A stretch of DNA of 40,709 bases from an uncultured Planctomycetales bacterium (GCA_937907525.1 CALCIB010000209.1:1-40709), one strand, 5' to 3'. Counted from the stretch's first letter, positions 25,411 through 33,470 are shown. Numbers and translations: made by a program. Notes: generated by a model from the sequence alone, not told the origin.

Positions 25411-25678
25411 GGCGCGCTCGGTTTGAAGACCAGGGGAAGGCGGCATGGCGACGACGCCCCATACGATACCGGATTTGGAACGGCGGCCGTAACGGTCTTC
25501 CCCCCTCGCGAGACGGATCATAGACGAACCGACCATCGGGACCGATGATCGCTCCCGAACAGGATTCGGCGACGCTATGATTGACATGGAGGCGGTGCCA
25601 TTCCGTGGCGAGGGCTCGGCGTCCGCCTGACGGCCGTCGCTTCACCCGTGGAACGACCCCTGGAGGTGGTTTTCAATC

Positions 25679-25963
25679 ATGACGATCCGCCTATCAAAAG
25701 AGCAGGAGCGGTTCGTCCGCGACGCGGTGCGATCCAGCCGCTACGCGCGCGAGGACGACGTGGTCCGCGACGCCTTCGACCGGCTGATGCGGTCGACGCC
25801 CGAGGAGAAGCCGCTTGCCCCCGACGAGTTGAACCGGCGGTTGCTGGAGTCCGGCCTGGTCTCCCGGCTTCCCGACCCCTCCGCGGACGTCGACGACGAC
25901 GATCCGCCGATCGCGATCGAGGGGGAACCGCTCTCGGAAACCATCGTCCGCGAGCGGCGTTGA
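25679..25963 (+). CDS. ParD/CopG-like antitoxin, partner toxin lost
   Basis: A 94-aa antitoxin-type protein. The N-terminal MTIRLSKEQERFVRDAVRSSRYAREDDVVRDAFDRLM is a ribbon-helix-helix domain, strand-helix-helix, as in ParD. The C-terminus is acidic and unstructured (DPSADVDDDDPP) with a final IAIEGEPLSETIVRERR helix that would wrap the toxin. GGAGGTGG lies about ten bases upstream of the ATG. A possible -10 (TATGAT, 25576-25581) is upstream. The coding region directly after the stop, where a PIN-domain toxin is expected, stops after 15 codons (25965-26012). The 268-base gap before this gene shows nothing else. Confidence 0.82.
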   Translation: MTIRLSKEQERFVRDAVRSSRYAREDDVVRDAFDRLMRSTPEEKPLAPDELNRRLLESGLVSRLPDPSADVDDDDPPIAIEGEPLSETIVRERR

Positions 25964-25964
25964 A

Positions 25965-26012
25965 GTGGCGGCGTACTTCCAGATGAACTGCTCGGAAAAC
26001 AGACCGGAGTGA
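25965..26012 (+). pseudogene. remnant of a PIN-domain (VapC-like) toxin gene
   Basis: GTG at 25965, one base after the antitoxin stop codon, begins a 15-codon frame reading VAAYF and then unrelated residues to TGA at 26010. VAAYF or MAAYF is a usual opening of PIN toxins paired with this antitoxin type (followed by a D-S/T-S/T-A catalytic segment), which is missing here. The toxin seems to have been deleted just after its fifth codon. This rests on a five-residue match and on position. Confidence 0.42.
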
Positions 26013-26099
26013 CGGCCCTGGGCACCCTAAATTACCCATTTCCATCCGTTCGGGAGCCACCAGAATGGCGGCATGACGGCTGACGCCGAGTTTTCCGGT

Positions 26100-26495
26100 C
26101 TAATGCCTAAGATCCTGGCCACCGAAATACGAAGTGATTAAACCAGACAAGGACTCATAACTTGAGAACGAAACGGACCCCCTTGGGCTGATTTCCACAA
26201 GCGCAAAATTGCTTGCCATATCGAACCCGTAGCAATATCCTTGGCAATCGTCACATATTAATATAATTGTGTTTGTGTTTTTGTGTTGAGGATAGACGTC
26301 ACCGGCTGGGACCGGGCCTTCGTAGAACTGCAGCTCACCGAGGTCGCCGAAGCCGACCCGAGTCAGAAAACCGACGTATTCCGCCGGAATTCCTGGAAAC
26401 TCCGACATCATCCGCGCCGCCTGTGGCCCGGTGATCTGCTCAATGTCTGGCCTAGTGGATAATTTTCTGATCACAATCTCGATATTATCATTCAT
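26100..26495 (-). CDS. SUKH (SMI1/KNR4-like) family protein, AT-richer than surroundings
   Basis: A 131-aa protein with the SUKH fold pattern: FPGIPAEYVGFLTRVGFGDL, with a Tyr-x-x-Phe-Leu and Gly-x-Gly core, then a strand with ICDDCQGYCYGFDMASNFAL and VEISPRGS. In bacteria this fold mostly occurs in immunity proteins that neutralise polymorphic toxins. The ATG at 26495 is chosen; GTG at 26570 or ATG at 26543 would lengthen it, and no ribosome binding site decides. Codons such as AAT, ATA and TTT are much more frequent than in neighbours, for example around 26255-26295, so recent horizontal transfer is likely. No toxin gene is adjacent. Confidence 0.75.
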   Translation of the reverse strand: MNDNIEIVIRKLSTRPDIEQITGPQAARMMSEFPGIPAEYVGFLTRVGFGDLGELQFYEGPVPAGDVYPQHKNTNTIILICDDCQGYCYGFDMASNFALVEISPRGSVSFSSYESLSGLITSYFGGQDLRH

Positions 26496-26615
26496 GGATA
26501 ATCTCATAACCGGGCCAACGCGGGAAATCCGGTGTCGGCTCATTTGCCGTATGAAATCATGAACTAACACTGTATTGTTTCTCGCGTCCGTCTCGACCGC
26601 TCCGAGTGACGGGGG

Positions 26616-29462
26616 TCACTTGGCGTCGGGCCCCATCTCCTCGCGCAGCGCCTTGGCCTCGGGGTGTTCCGGGTCGGCCTTGAGGATCGCGTCGAGGGTC
26701 GCCTTGGCGTCGTCGGCGCGGCCGGCGTCGCGCTGGGCGCGGGCGAGTTTCAACTGAATGTCGGCCGGCTTCCTGGGCTTCAAGTCCAGGGCGACGCGGT
26801 ACTCGGCCTCGGCCTTCTCGGGCCGCTTTCCGGCGGCGAGGGCGTCGCCCAGGAGGACGTGCGAGGTCGGGTTGTAAACATCGACGTACAGGCACTCCCA
26901 GGCCCATCGCTCGGCCCTGGCGGCGTCGCCGGCGGCGAGCCAGCGCTCGGCCAGGTTGGACCGGACGGGGTAGTTGTCCCCCTCGTTGTCGGCGATCCGC
27001 TCCATGTCGTCGAGGAACGCCTCGGCCTTCTTCTGACGCAGATGCACCCGCGCCAGGTTGGCCAGCCACTTCGTATGCTGGGGGTCCGCCTCGTGGGCCT
27101 TCTCGTAGAGCTTCTCGGCCTCGTCCAGCCGGCCCTTCTTGAGGTACAGTTCGGCCAGCAGGTCGACGACCCGCTCGTCGGGATGCTCGGGGTCGAGGGC
27201 GGGTTCCAGCAGTTCGAGCGCCTCGTCGTCGTCGCCGATGGTCGTGAACAGCCGGGCCTTGACATAGCTGGCCAGCGGGTGGTTGGGATGGAGCTTCAGC
27301 GCCTTGTCGGCCAGCGGACGCGCGGCCTTCAGATCGCGACGGGCGAAGTGCTCGTAGGCCATCCGGGCGTTCAGGTCGGCGTCCTCCGGGTTCGCCTTGA
27401 GCTTGCGTTCAAGCTGGGAGAACGTCACGTCCTCGTCCGACCCCACCCGCGCCTTGATCGTCTTGACGACCTCGTCCAGATGCTCCAGGTACTTCTTCTC
27501 GAAGTCCTCCTTGGAGACGCCGAAGCAGGCGTGGATCGCCGATTCGGTCGACAGCCCCCGGCGGTAGGCGGCGAGCATCTTGATCTGGGCGTCGTCGCCG
27601 AAACGCTTGGCCATATATTGGGCGTAAAGCTGCGCCTGGCAGTAGGCCATCTGGCGGTCGGCGGCCTCGTCGGGGCGGATGAAGCCGAGGTTGATCGTGT
27701 CCAGATCCAGCAGCTTCTTGCGCGACGGGACGCGCTCCAGAAGCAGCTTGTTCCACTCCTGGGGGCGCGGGCTGCGCTCGCTCTCCACGGCGAGGGCCTC
27801 GGTGTACCAGTGGGGGATGTTGAAGTCGGTCTGCTGAAGGGTTATGACGTGCGTGAACTCGTGCTCGATGACCCTGGCCCAGTTGTAGGGCTTGTCCATC
27901 TTGCGGGTGCTGGCCATCGCCACGACGGTCCCGGTGCAGGCGCCGACGGTGGGGACGAACGGCAACCCGGTGGTCCGGCCGCTGAACCAGCCGTGGTCCT
28001 TCATGATCTCGATCTTCGTCCGTCGGGGCGGCTCGTAGCCGAACATCGCCGTGAGCCTCGGCATCACCGATTCGAGATGTTCCGACATGTATTTCGCCAA
28101 CAAGTCGTCCTGGCCGGGGAGGTAGGTGACGACGAAGTGGTCGCTCTCGACGGCCTCGTAGGCGCTCATGTGCTTGAGCACCTTCATCATGTTGTCGGCG
28201 CGGACGTTGAAAGGGTCGGCGGCGAAGGCCGATTGGAAGAGCGTCGCGGCCTCGTCCTCGCGGCCGATCTGCATGTAGAGCATCCCCAGGCCGATGGGGA
28301 CGTCGGCCCGTTCGGGGTCGGCTTGCGCCGCCAGAAGGAAGGCGCGCTCGGCGGTGTAGTACTGGCGGCGGTCGGCCAGGCGTTCGGCGAGCCCCGCGTA
28401 GAATTCGGCCGGCCGGGGATTGTTCGCGAGCGCCTCCAGTTCGGCCGCGGCCGCGCCGACGGGGTTCACCAGCATCCGACTGGCCGCGGCGACCCTCGCC
28501 AGGGCCGATTCGTCGCGGGGGTCGACGGCGACGGCCTTCCTCGCCGATTCCAGCGCGTCGGCGAAGCGCTCGTCGGAGATGTCGAGATCGGCCAAAAGCA
28601 CATGCGCCGGGACGTAGTTCGGGTTGGTCGCGAGCGCCCGCAGGGCCTTCTTGCGACCGGCGGACAGGCGGTAACCCTGAAGGTCGGCCTGGCCCTGGGT
28701 CACCAGCACTTCCGCGGCCAGCGGGTTGAGTTGCGAAGCCCTCGCCAGTTCCTTGGACGCGGCGCGTTCGTTGTAGCCGGCCAGGAACATCCGCCCCTCC
28801 AGCCAGGGGGCCCTCCAGCAGGCGGGGTCGGCCTTCAACGCGCCTTCATAAATCTCGTTGATGACGTCGTTGAGCGCGTCGGCCATTTCCTCGCCGCGGG
28901 CCCTGGCGCGGTAGTAGCGCTCGGCGGCCTGGCCGATCAGGATCAGGGCGTCGGCGTCGCCGGCGAACTTCTCGCGGTCGGCGTTGTAGGAGTCGACGAA
29001 CCACTGGCAGGCGTCGACGGCCTTGTCCCGCTCGCCTCGGGCCTCAAGCAGCCGCGCGGCGGTCCAACGCGCCAGAAGGTCGTCGGGGTCGATCGCCAGC
29101 GCGCGGGCGACGGCCGCGTCGGCGTCTTCCCAGCGGCCGCGGGAGAAGTGGAGGTCGGCGATCCGGGCGGAGACCTTGGCGGACTTCGGCTCTCCGGCCT
29201 CGGCGGCTTCCAGGACCTTGACCGCCTCGTCGGCGTCGCCCTGGGCGGCCATGGCCTCGGCGCGGCCGAGCGTCACGGCGAGGGTCAGTTCCGGGGAGAG
29301 GGCCTTGGGGTCGGTCTCGGCCTTCTTGGCGAGGGCCTCGTAAGCCTCCTCGGCCTCGGCGTAGCGGCCCGAGTCCAGCAGTCGCGCGGCGCCGTCCGCG
29401 TCGACCGGCCCGCCCGCTTGCGCCACCAGCGCCGCGAGCACGAACAACGTCGCGCAACCCAT
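26616..29462 (-). CDS. TPR protein with zinc metallopeptidase (peptidase MA-like) domain
   Basis: A 948-aa exported protein. The ATG at 29462 is preceded by AAGGAG (eight bases) and starts a signal peptide (MGCATLFVLAALVAQAGG). Residues ~20-440 are tetratricopeptide repeats (AEEAYEALAKKAETDP, AADLHFSRGRWEDADAAVARAL). A gluzincin domain follows: HEFTH at 534-538 with a downstream EALAVESE as third ligand region, as in the peptidase MA family. More TPRs follow to the C-terminus (LADKALKLHPNHPLASYVKARL, AEAEYRVALDLKPRKPAD). It probably acts in the periplasm, perhaps on envelope proteins. It stands alone; the B12 riboswitch lies divergently upstream. Confidence 0.93.
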   Translation of the reverse strand: MGCATLFVLAALVAQAGGPVDADGAARLLDSGRYAEAEEAYEALAKKAETDPKALSPELTLAVTLGRAEAMAAQGDADEAVKVLEAAEAGEPKSAKVSARIADLHFSRGRWEDADAAVARALAIDPDDLLARWTAARLLEARGERDKAVDACQWFVDSYNADREKFAGDADALILIGQAAERYYRARARGEEMADALNDVINEIYEGALKADPACWRAPWLEGRMFLAGYNERAASKELARASQLNPLAAEVLVTQGQADLQGYRLSAGRKKALRALATNPNYVPAHVLLADLDISDERFADALESARKAVAVDPRDESALARVAAASRMLVNPVGAAAAELEALANNPRPAEFYAGLAERLADRRQYYTAERAFLLAAQADPERADVPIGLGMLYMQIGREDEAATLFQSAFAADPFNVRADNMMKVLKHMSAYEAVESDHFVVTYLPGQDDLLAKYMSEHLESVMPRLTAMFGYEPPRRTKIEIMKDHGWFSGRTTGLPFVPTVGACTGTVVAMASTRKMDKPYNWARVIEHEFTHVITLQQTDFNIPHWYTEALAVESERSPRPQEWNKLLLERVPSRKKLLDLDTINLGFIRPDEAADRQMAYCQAQLYAQYMAKRFGDDAQIKMLAAYRRGLSTESAIHACFGVSKEDFEKKYLEHLDEVVKTIKARVGSDEDVTFSQLERKLKANPEDADLNARMAYEHFARRDLKAARPLADKALKLHPNHPLASYVKARLFTTIGDDDEALELLEPALDPEHPDERVVDLLAELYLKKGRLDEAEKLYEKAHEADPQHTKWLANLARVHLRQKKAEAFLDDMERIADNEGDNYPVRSNLAERWLAAGDAARAERWAWECLYVDVYNPTSHVLLGDALAAGKRPEKAEAEYRVALDLKPRKPADIQLKLARAQRDAGRADDAKATLDAILKADPEHPEAKALREEMGPDAK

Positions 29463-29598
29463 GGCGAAGTCTCCTTGAGAGTCGTTCATTTCACGTTACC
29501 AGAAGGTCGGCCGCGATGCGCCCCCCGTCGCTGATTCGACCAGACCGCGTCGGCGGGGGCTTGCGTGGAAGGCGAAGGCGGTGTAAAGTCCCTCGCAT

Positions 29599-29765
29599 CC
29601 GATGGGCGTTCGGCGATGATTCGCCGAACAGGAAGCCGGTGAGAATCCGGCGCGGGACCGCCGCTGTAAGCGAGGAGGTCCCCGGACGACGTGCCACTGC
29701 GGGCATCACCCGTGGGAAGGCGTTCCGGGGGCGTTCGACTCGCGAGCCAGAACACGGCCCTTCGG
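29599..29765 (+). promoter_or_regulatory. cobalamin (B12) riboswitch
   Basis: A nearly complete adenosylcobalamin-class aptamer. The B12 box reads GCCGGTGAGAATCCGGC then CGGGACCGCCGCTGT followed by AAGCGAGG. Downstream come GCCACTGCGGGC, CACCCGTGGGAAGGCG and GAGCCAGAACAC, in the conserved order. A helix P1 is formed by CCGATGGGC (29599-29607) and GCCCTTCGG (29757-29765) with one mismatch, and a P2-like stem by CGGCGA/TCGCCG. The usual GGAGACC after GCCA is degenerate (GAACACG). It is followed by a terminator at 29831. The gap between the divergent peptidase gene and the PEP-CTERM gene, 29463-30150, holds this element, its terminator and a leader. Confidence 0.92.
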
Positions 29766-29830
29766 ACACCCGCTCGACGCTTCGGCCTCAGGCGTCCGGG
29801 GGAAGGCGGCCACGCGCCCTATGCGGGAGC

Positions 29831-29851
29831 GCGACGACCCGTCGCCTTTTT
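29831..29851 (+). terminator. intrinsic terminator of the B12 riboswitch expression platform
   Basis: GCGACG (29831-29836), three-base loop, CGTCGC (29840-29845), then CTTTTT (29846-29851): a compact stem with a T-run, 65 bases after the aptamer. This fits control by transcription attenuation, off when cobalamin is bound. Confidence 0.72.
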
Positions 29852-30150
29852 CGTTCCGAGAGGCCGTCCCCGAAGGCCCCGGAATGACTCGACTTCAGGC
29901 AGACAAGGCCCCGTCCCCCCGGCCCGCGCGCGGCTGGGCCGTCGGCTTCTCGCGACGCTTCGGCAGGGCGTCGCAAGGGCCGCGGCGAGGTCGCGCGCGG
30001 TCCCGGAGGATGGGGCCGCGGCCGTCCTGAACCGATCCGCCAAGGCCCCGCGGGACGCGCGCCCACCCCCGAAACCCGCCAACCGCGGGGCTAGGGGACG
30101 CCGCGCGCCAACTTCCCCGCATCGTTTGGGTTCCACGAAAGGGTATGCTC
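29852..30150 (+). other. leader between riboswitch terminator and PEP-CTERM gene
   Basis: About 300 bases with no convincing gene. The frames present have low-complexity, Arg/Pro-rich translations and no ribosome binding site. It would be transcribed when the riboswitch reads through. No second regulatory structure was recognised. Confidence 0.5.
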
Positions 30151-31008
30151 ATGCGCCTCTTGAACTCGCGACTCCTCCCCGCCGTCGCCCTCCTGGCCCT
30201 CGCCGCGCCGGCGCGGGCGGGTTTCGACCCCCAGATCGGCCAGCCGGGCTCGCTGGGGATCCCCAAGGACGACCCGTCGTTCCGAGGCTGGGCGACGTCG
30301 GTGGTCGAGTACCGCCCCGGCCCGCGAAACGTCGCCGACCCGTCGGGGCCGCTGGCGACCGGCAATCCGCAAGGCGTCCTGGGGGACGTGAATTCCCCGG
30401 GCCACGGCCTGGCCTCGCTGGGGGACGGCGGCTGGATCACGCTGGGCTTCGACCGACCACTCACCGATGGCGACGGGGCCGACTTCGCCGTCTTCGAGAA
30501 CGGCATCCTGTCGGGCCCCAGCGGTTCGCCCCTGGCGTATCTGGAGTTGGCGTTCGTCGAGGTCTCCACCGACGGCGTCCACTTCTTCCGGTTCCCGGCC
30601 ACCTCGCTGACGCAAACCGACACGCAGGTCGGCGGCTTCGGCCTGCTCGACGCCAGTAACCTGAACAACCTCGCCGGCAAGTACGTCGCCGGCTACGGCG
30701 CGGGCTTCGACCTGTCCGAACTGGCGGGAATCTCGCCGCTGCTGGACGTCAACAACGTCAACTACGTCCGGCTCGTCGACGTGGTCGGCTCGATCGATCC
30801 GGCCCTTGGAAGCTACGACTCGCTCGACAACATGATCAACGACCCCTATTCCACCCCCTTCAACACCGGCGGCTTCGATCTGACGGGCGTGGGCGTCATC
30901 AACCAGGCCCCGGCCCCGACCGCCGTTCCCGAGCCGGCGAGCCTGGCGACGGCCGTCATCGGCCTCGGCATGCTCCTGGCCGCCGTCCGCGCGCGACGAC
31001 GAGGTTGA
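30151..31008 (+). CDS. PEP-CTERM surface protein under B12 riboswitch control
   Basis: A 285-aa exported protein. The ATG at 30151 is preferred to 30145: AAAGGG at 30138-30143 gives correct spacing only for the second. A signal peptide (LLPAVALLALAAPARAG) is followed by a beta-rich domain with FDRPLTDGDGADFAVFENG, AYLELAFVEVSTDGVHFFRF, AGKYVAGYGAGFDLSEL and VNYVRLVDVVGSIDP, ending DPYSTPFNTGGFDLTGVGVI. The C-terminus is a PEP-CTERM sorting signal: VPEPASLATAVIGLGML then RARRRG. It is probably cut by an exosortase and displayed on the surface. Its position behind a cobalamin riboswitch suggests a role in B12 or corrinoid capture, or a cobalamin-saving function; this is inference. Confidence 0.92.
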   Translation: MRLLNSRLLPAVALLALAAPARAGFDPQIGQPGSLGIPKDDPSFRGWATSVVEYRPGPRNVADPSGPLATGNPQGVLGDVNSPGHGLASLGDGGWITLGFDRPLTDGDGADFAVFENGILSGPSGSPLAYLELAFVEVSTDGVHFFRFPATSLTQTDTQVGGFGLLDASNLNNLAGKYVAGYGAGFDLSELAGISPLLDVNNVNYVRLVDVVGSIDPALGSYDSLDNMINDPYSTPFNTGGFDLTGVGVINQAPAPTAVPEPASLATAVIGLGMLLAAVRARRRG

Positions 31009-31014
31009 CCGTGG

Positions 31015-31044
31015 CGCGTCCCCTCCCGCGCGGGAGGGGACGCG
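31015..31044. terminator. perfect 30-bp palindrome between convergent genes
   Basis: CGCGTCCCCTCCCG (31015-31028), CG, and CGGGAGGGGACGCG (31031-31044) form a perfect palindrome between two convergent PEP-CTERM genes. It would make a very stable hairpin on either strand; a bidirectional terminator is likely despite the lack of a T-run. Confidence 0.65.
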
Positions 31045-31053
31045 ACGCGGAGG

Positions 31054-31779
31054 TCAGCGGAGGACCGGCTTCGTCCCTCGAGGCCGTCGCGCGGCGAGGC
31101 CCAGGCCGATCGCGACCGCGAACGCCGCCGCGGCGAACGACGACGGCTCCGGCACGGCGGTCACGACCGGATCGCCCGTGATCGTGATGTTCAGCATGAC
31201 GTCGTCGATCGTCTGGAAGTTCGGGGAGTTCGGCGCATAGGCCGCGAGCCCGTCATTCAGGCTGCCGAGCCCGCCGGCCACGAACGTGACGCCATCGTCG
31301 GCGACCACGGTCGTTTCGAAGCCCGCGGGCGTCGACGAATCGTTCGGCAACGAATATTGCCAGCCGAGATTGTTGCCCGTGCTCGTCGCCGAATCCAGAA
31401 CCAGCGAGTAGGTGCCCGCGGCGAGATCCAGACCACTGAACACTGTATACGACCGAGCAAAGAGCGCTTCCGTCACCGTGAGCCCCGAGGTGGCGATCTG
31501 ACTGGTGGCGGGTTGAGGCAGGCCGCCCCCCACCAGGTACGCCGTCACCTGGTCCTGGGAGGCGTCGTTCTTCATCAACGGCACGACGATCTGGACGTTG
31601 GCGTACGATTTCGTCAGCGTGAAGGTGAACCCCGTAACATATGTGTGGTCAGGATCCAGCAGGCCGCCGATCACCGACCCCCCGACATTCTCGCCGGAGA
31701 TGGAGAGGATCGTCTCCCCGTTCGCCCGACACGTCGCCATCGTCAGCAGCAGAATCGCCGCCGTCCAGGAACCGCGCAT
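31054..31779 (-). CDS. PEP-CTERM sorting domain-containing protein
   Basis: A 241-aa exported beta-rich protein. The ATG at 31779 starts a signal peptide (MRGSWTAAILLLTMATCRANG); GGAGGACGG lies upstream. The middle contains GFTFTLTKSYANVQIVVPLM, FSGLDLAAGTYSLVLDS and GWQYSLPNDSST, a sandwich resembling choice-of-anchor domains. The end is VPEPSSFAAAAFAVAIGLGL then AARRPRG, the exosortase signal. It has its own good promoter (31873-31901) and an 87-base leader. It converges on the B12-regulated PEP-CTERM gene but does not resemble it in sequence apart from the sorting signal. Function unknown. Confidence 0.9.
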   Translation of the reverse strand: MRGSWTAAILLLTMATCRANGETILSISGENVGGSVIGGLLDPDHTYVTGFTFTLTKSYANVQIVVPLMKNDASQDQVTAYLVGGGLPQPATSQIATSGLTVTEALFARSYTVFSGLDLAAGTYSLVLDSATSTGNNLGWQYSLPNDSSTPAGFETTVVADDGVTFVAGGLGSLNDGLAAYAPNSPNFQTIDDVMLNITITGDPVVTAVPEPSSFAAAAFAVAIGLGLAARRPRGTKPVLR

Positions 31780-31872
31780 CGTTCCGTCCTCCAAAAGACA
31801 TCGCAACCGATCCAAACTTCGTCGTCGAATCGTCGAATCAACGTTGACGTTGCATTGGGGAAACGCGAGTTG

Positions 31873-31901
31873 ATTTAACCAAACGTTCCGCCGCGTGTCA
31901 A
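31873..31901 (-). promoter_or_regulatory. sigma-70-like promoter of the second PEP-CTERM gene
   Basis: On the minus strand, TTGACA (31896-31901), a 17-base spacer and TTAAAT (31873-31878). Transcription would start near 31866, giving a leader of about 87 bases. Confidence 0.62.
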
Positions 31902-31970
31902 CCAAGCACCGGTCATCCCCATCATGATTACGTTCAAGCGACGGCGCGCCGGGTTCGCCCGAGCAGGCCG

Positions 31971-33338
31971 TTACAGCGTTTTAAGATACTCGACCACGTC
32001 CGAGCGCTGGTCCTCGGAGAGTTTGTCGCCGAAGACGTGGCCGCCGACGCCCAGACCGTGGCGGGAGGCGTCGAAGAGGCGGCGGGGATCCTTGGGGTCG
32101 GGCGCCTGGCCCTCGGGGACTTCGACGTACCTCCAGCCCACGTCGCGCGCGTCGTAGTTCTCGAAGTCGGTGGACGGGGGTCGGAGGTAGCGGCGGGGGC
32201 GGCGGCGGGAGTCGAGCATCAGCCGAAGGGTCGGGACCGAGCCGTTGTGCAGGTATGGCGCGCTGGCCCAGATCCCGACCAAGGGCGGCGCCAGGTAGCC
32301 GCGTTCCGCGGTCAGGTCGACGGGATGCTTCGCGCCGAACCACGACGAGTTGAAATACTCCACCGCGCGGTCGGAAATTCCCGTGATCCGCGCCGGGTCG
32401 GTGCCGATCTCCTCCAGCGGGACGATCTCGTTGGGGTAGTCGACCTCCTCGCCGTAAGTCCCGTGGCAGCGGGCGCAGGTCTTCTCGAAAACGACCCGAC
32501 CGCGGTCGGCGGCGTCGCGATCGATCGCGAAAGGATATTCGGGCGGCTCGATGCTCTTGATGTAGGCGAAGAGGTCCTCGAAGTCGGACTCGAGCGCGTC
32601 GAACTCCGCGGCCGTCTTCTCGGCGAGTAGGAACTGCATGATGGAGCGGGTCGACTCGACGGGCGTGCGGCCGTCGTAATACATCGTATCCTTGTATTTC
32701 AATATCCACCAGGCCGGCGCGTCCAGCTCGGGGAGGTTCGACGCCAGCGGCATGGGGAACCTCCTCCTGGAAAGGTCCGGGTTCCTCATGCTCAAAAGCG
32801 CGATCGACATCATCCCCGCGTTGGTCGTGCCGCGGGTGGTGTTGAGGACGAACGGCAGCAGGGGCGAAGGACGGCCTTCGGCGCGGAAGAGGTCCGGGAA
32901 GAAGCCGGCGTAGTCGATCCGGGTGTTGGGCATGCCGACGTGGCTCTTGCCGCCGATCGATCCGCCGTGGCAGACCAGGCAGTCGACCTGCACGCCGCGG
33001 GTCGCGCCGTCGGCCTTCACGGAGCGCTTCAGGCCCATCGGCAGGCCGTCGTTGGGGAACGGCGCGGGGCTGAAGCCGTAATGGCGGCCGAACGCCCGGG
33101 CGTAGCCCTCCGGGTCGGCGTCCGGGTCGGGCGCGGGCTCGCCCCAGGTCTCGCCGACCGCCTTGTACGCCGCGTCCGACCACTCGGCGTTTAGGAACCG
33201 CCCACCCTCCATCAACCGCCGCCCGCGCTCCACGGCCGCGGGGTCGGGCGCGTCGGCCGCGCGCGTCGAAACCAAGGGCGCGAGCAGCAACCCCGCGAAC
33301 GCCACGCCCGCGCGTAATCCGTCGATGTTGATTCTCAT
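31971..33338 (-). CDS. exported dihaem c-type cytochrome, peroxidase/RoxA-like
   Basis: A 455-aa periplasmic protein with signal peptide (LRAGVAFAGLLLAPLVSTRAA) and two haem c sites: C120-L-V-C123-H124 and C288-A-R-C291-H292. Between them are LNTTRGTTNAGMMSIALLS and YDGRTPVESTRSIMQ. After the second haem come YLAPPLVGIWASAPYLHNG SVPTL, typical of dihaem cytochromes related to cytochrome c peroxidase and the rubber oxygenase RoxA group, and a C-terminal GGHVFGDKLSEDQRSDVVEYL. The start ATG 33338 has AAGAG just before it. The substrate is not known. It is divergent from the blaI-like gene across a 156-base region that carries two operator candidates. Confidence 0.92.
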   Translation of the reverse strand: MRINIDGLRAGVAFAGLLLAPLVSTRAADAPDPAAVERGRRLMEGGRFLNAEWSDAAYKAVGETWGEPAPDPDADPEGYARAFGRHYGFSPAPFPNDGLPMGLKRSVKADGATRGVQVDCLVCHGGSIGGKSHVGMPNTRIDYAGFFPDLFRAEGRPSPLLPFVLNTTRGTTNAGMMSIALLSMRNPDLSRRRFPMPLASNLPELDAPAWWILKYKDTMYYDGRTPVESTRSIMQFLLAEKTAAEFDALESDFEDLFAYIKSIEPPEYPFAIDRDAADRGRVVFEKTCARCHGTYGEEVDYPNEIVPLEEIGTDPARITGISDRAVEYFNSSWFGAKHPVDLTAERGYLAPPLVGIWASAPYLHNGSVPTLRLMLDSRRRPRRYLRPPSTDFENYDARDVGWRYVEVPEGQAPDPKDPRRLFDASRHGLGVGGHVFGDKLSEDQRSDVVEYLKTL

Positions 33339-33416
33339 GGCTCTTGATCGATGGGTTTCAAAGACGGGTCCGATCCATCGATGAATCGTACCGCCGACCC
33401 GCCCCGGAAAACAACG

Positions 33417-33432
33417 TGCGGGAAATTCCGCG
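33417..33432. promoter_or_regulatory. operator candidate, distal site
   Basis: TGCGGGAAATTCCGCG: half-sites TGCGG and CCGC(A/G) separated by six bases, the same plan as the site at 33460-33475. The two centres are 43 bases apart, about four helical turns, so they would face the same side of the DNA. Confidence 0.5.
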
Positions 33433-33440
33433 CTTTCTCG

Positions 33441-33470
33441 TTGACGCCGGCCCACGACGTGCGGTATTTT
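33441..33470 (+). promoter_or_regulatory. promoter of the blaI-blaR1-like operon
   Basis: TTGACG at 33441-33446, an 18-base spacer and TATTTT at 33465-33470. The -10 lies inside the proximal operator candidate (33460-33475), which fits autorepression by the downstream BlaI-like protein. Confidence 0.55.

Noticed and set aside
26664..29534. A 956-codon plus-strand frame
   Set aside because: It is antisense to the TPR/peptidase gene, which has a signal peptide, a ribosome binding site and HEFTH.
29691..30659. A 322-codon plus-strand frame over the riboswitch and the PEP-CTERM gene
   Set aside because: It starts inside the aptamer and runs in a different frame from the PEP-CTERM gene, with an Arg/Pro-rich translation.
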